Origin: Saccharomyces paradoxus | Taxonomy: Eukaryota > Ascomycota > Saccharomycetes > Saccharomycetales > Saccharomycetaceae | Assembly: GCF_002079055.1 (NCBI RefSeq) | Contig: NC_047499.1 | Coordinates: 620,001 to 684,000, forward strand | Direction: 5' to 3' | Length of the DNA: 64,000 nt | Shown: one piece after another, positions 62,677 through 64,000 of the stretch | Layout of the letters: every line of letters starts with the position of its first letter | How positions within the stretch are numbered: the first letter of the stretch is position 1 | Translations under genes and position numbers: made by a program | The notes under the pieces: generated by a model | The model's database searches: none | Told to the model about the DNA's origin: nothing | The model's input: the letters and a program-made list of their open reading frames with translations, nothing else

Positions 62677-64000
62677 TCAAGTTGAGGAAAAAATCTTACC
62701 TCTTGAACTTAAAGAATGTAAATCTTCGTTTGCGTCCTTAAAGCCATCGTCTTGGTTTTCACCGCCCGATGTCTTTTGCAAGAAGGACTTTCTATTTCCA
62801 ATGCTGCTACGATCAGAAAGACTAGATATTGGTGCGAGTCGCAGAGAATTTGACCTAGCAACATCAATTTTATCCAAGCCAACAATATTTTCCTCATCAG
62901 GATCTTTGATTTTGTTTGCGTCCTCTGAAAAAGTTTTTAATTCATTCAGCAAAAATGTGATATTAGTGACACGAGATTTCACTGATTGAGAACCCCGAAA
63001 AGAGCCATCCCTCTTCATATTATTCGGAATATTCCTTTCATTCATTGTTTTTTTCAGATCGCTAACTTTTGGCGCAGTGGCCCTCATTGTTTTCCACGAC
63101 CTTGCGTCTTCAGCAACAAATCTATAGATACTGCCTTTTGCATTAGCATCGGAAATAACGGTATCATTAGCTTCGTCTATATTATCGTCTATGCTGTTAT
63201 CGAATTTATTTTGTTTGACCGCAAAATCATTATTATTAGAAACTGTTTTTCCGTTTGAAAGGACGGCATTGTGGGCAGTCCTGTACCCCAGGGGTGTAGC
63301 ACGAGCTTGAGGGTCCGACAGTAAATCAGAGGTCGATATCTGATTATCACGAGACAACAATATCTGTGCCCCCTTCTTGCTGTATTTGTTTGAACCAGTA
63401 TCAGAATAGTAGGACAGCAAATCTTCCTTGGTAAACAACGTTTTAGTTTGCATTTTGTACTCAGTTTGTGACTTATAGTCATTTAGTTTTAAAAAGTTAG
63501 CTGCCTGTAAATGGTACAAATAATAGGCATATTCAGGCTCAGAAACGTTCTCTAGAAAATAATGTAAACCGGATAATAGTGCCATTTTCCCATACTTATC
63601 AAAAATCCCTTCCATCATTCCTTTTTGTACACCATGTGAATCCAGTTCACGTAATAATGAGTACAGTTTTGAAAAGACGATGTTGCTTGGAACCTCAGTT
63701 TCCACAATAGTAAATAAACATATAATATGGTTTTTCATGTAATGGGCCAAGTCGATGAATAGTTCTAAACTAATACTTGGCTGTGTAATGTGTTCAACGA
63801 GGAAATCAATATCTTCCACAACTGCATTCTTTTCAACATTCTTGATAGTGTCACTTTTCAATTTAAGTAGCAGTTCGTATAACATGTCTGAAGTCTGTTC
63901 AGCGTAATAAGTTTTATGATTGAGGTCTGTCATGGTAATACAAGCCTGTGCCACAACTTCTTTATCACTCGTGTTTTTCAACTGGAAATTTAAAAGTTTC
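62677..64000 (-). CDS. EFR3: Efr3, plasma-membrane scaffold for PI4-kinase Stt4 (partial)
   Basis: About 440 C-terminal residues of a protein that is 782 long in S. cerevisiae; the frame is open to the right edge, so the start lies outside the window. The TTG-initiated stretch at 63981 is internal. The visible part starts with the end of the helical repeat domain (to about 63400 in DNA) and continues with a disordered Ser/Asn/Asp-rich tail ending GKIFSST. Efr3 anchors the Stt4-Ypp1 complex at the plasma membrane to make PI4P. Confidence 0.93.
   Translation of the reverse strand, partial: KLLNFQLKNTSDKEVVAQACITMTDLNHKTYYAEQTSDMLYELLLKLKSDTIKNVEKNAVVEDIDFLVEHITQPSISLELFIDLAHYMKNHIICLFTIVETEVPSNIVFSKLYSLLRELDSHGVQKGMMEGIFDKYGKMALLSGLHYFLENVSEPEYAYYLYHLQAANFLKLNDYKSQTEYKMQTKTLFTKEDLLSYYSDTGSNKYSKKGAQILLSRDNQISTSDLLSDPQARATPLGYRTAHNAVLSNGKTVSNNNDFAVKQNKFDNSIDDNIDEANDTVISDANAKGSIYRFVAEDARSWKTMRATAPKVSDLKKTMNERNIPNNMKRDGSFRGSQSVKSRVTNITFLLNELKTFSEDANKIKDPDEENIVGLDKIDVARSNSLRLAPISSLSDRSSIGNRKSFLQKTSGGENQDDGFKDANEDLHSLSSRGKIFSST

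Overview
The window is a gene-dense piece of budding-yeast nuclear chromosome, from the genus Saccharomyces (sensu stricto group). Gene content, order and orientation match, from memory, the right arm of S. cerevisiae chromosome XIII from YMR184W (ADD37) to YMR212C (EFR3). Supporting signs are compact intergenic gaps, few short introns with GTATGT/TACTAAC signals, strong codon bias in HSC82, RPL36A, TOM40 and PFK2, and recognisable Reb1, Rap1, Gcn4, SBF/MBF, STRE and sterol-element sites. Many proteins differ from the S. cerevisiae reference as I remember it (a few substitutions in HSC82, many in SGS1, RAD14, HFA1 and SPG5), so a sister species such as S. paradoxus is more likely than S288C itself; I cannot settle the species without alignment.

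Layout: 0.3-4 kb ADD37, RTP1 (+); 4.4-6.5 kb HSC82 (+); 6.7-9.1 kb YMR187C and MRPS17 (-); 9.5-12.7 kb GCV2 (+); 13-17.3 kb SGS1 (-); 17.7-22.9 kb SPG5, GYL1, MRPL24 (+); 23.2-23.9 kb RPL36A with one intron; 24.3-24.6 kb H/ACA snoRNA snR11; 24.6-24.9 kb CMC4 (-, one intron); 26-30.4 kb ICY1 and YMR196W (+); 30.6-31.2 kb VTI1 (-); 31.8-37.6 kb CIK1, CLN1, ROT1 (+); 37.9-39.1 kb RAD14 (-, one intron); 39.6-41.7 kb ERG2, TOM40 (+); 42.1-46.8 kb INP1, PFK2 (-); 47.9 kb YMR206W (+); 49-56 kb HFA1 (-); 56.5 kb ERG12 (+); 57.9-59.3 kb YMR209C (-); 59.5-62.5 kb MGL2, DML1 (+); 62.7 kb to the edge EFR3 (-, cut by the window end).

The genes are ordinary core-genome genes rather than one pathway. Themes include mitochondrial function (MRPS17, GCV2, MRPL24, CMC4, TOM40, HFA1, DML1), sterol synthesis (ERG2, ERG12), DNA repair (SGS1, RAD14) and membrane traffic or lipid signalling (VTI1, GYL1, EFR3). 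I found no transposon, LTR, tRNA, CRISPR or sign of transfer. The most interesting points are a divergent MARCH5-like membrane RING protein (YMR187C), the start-codon layout of HFA1 (a conserved AUU codon at the published non-AUG start plus two in-frame AUGs), an in-frame AUG giving INP1 a presequence-like extension, a non-consensus intron in CMC4, and a carnosine-methyltransferase-like fold in YMR209C.
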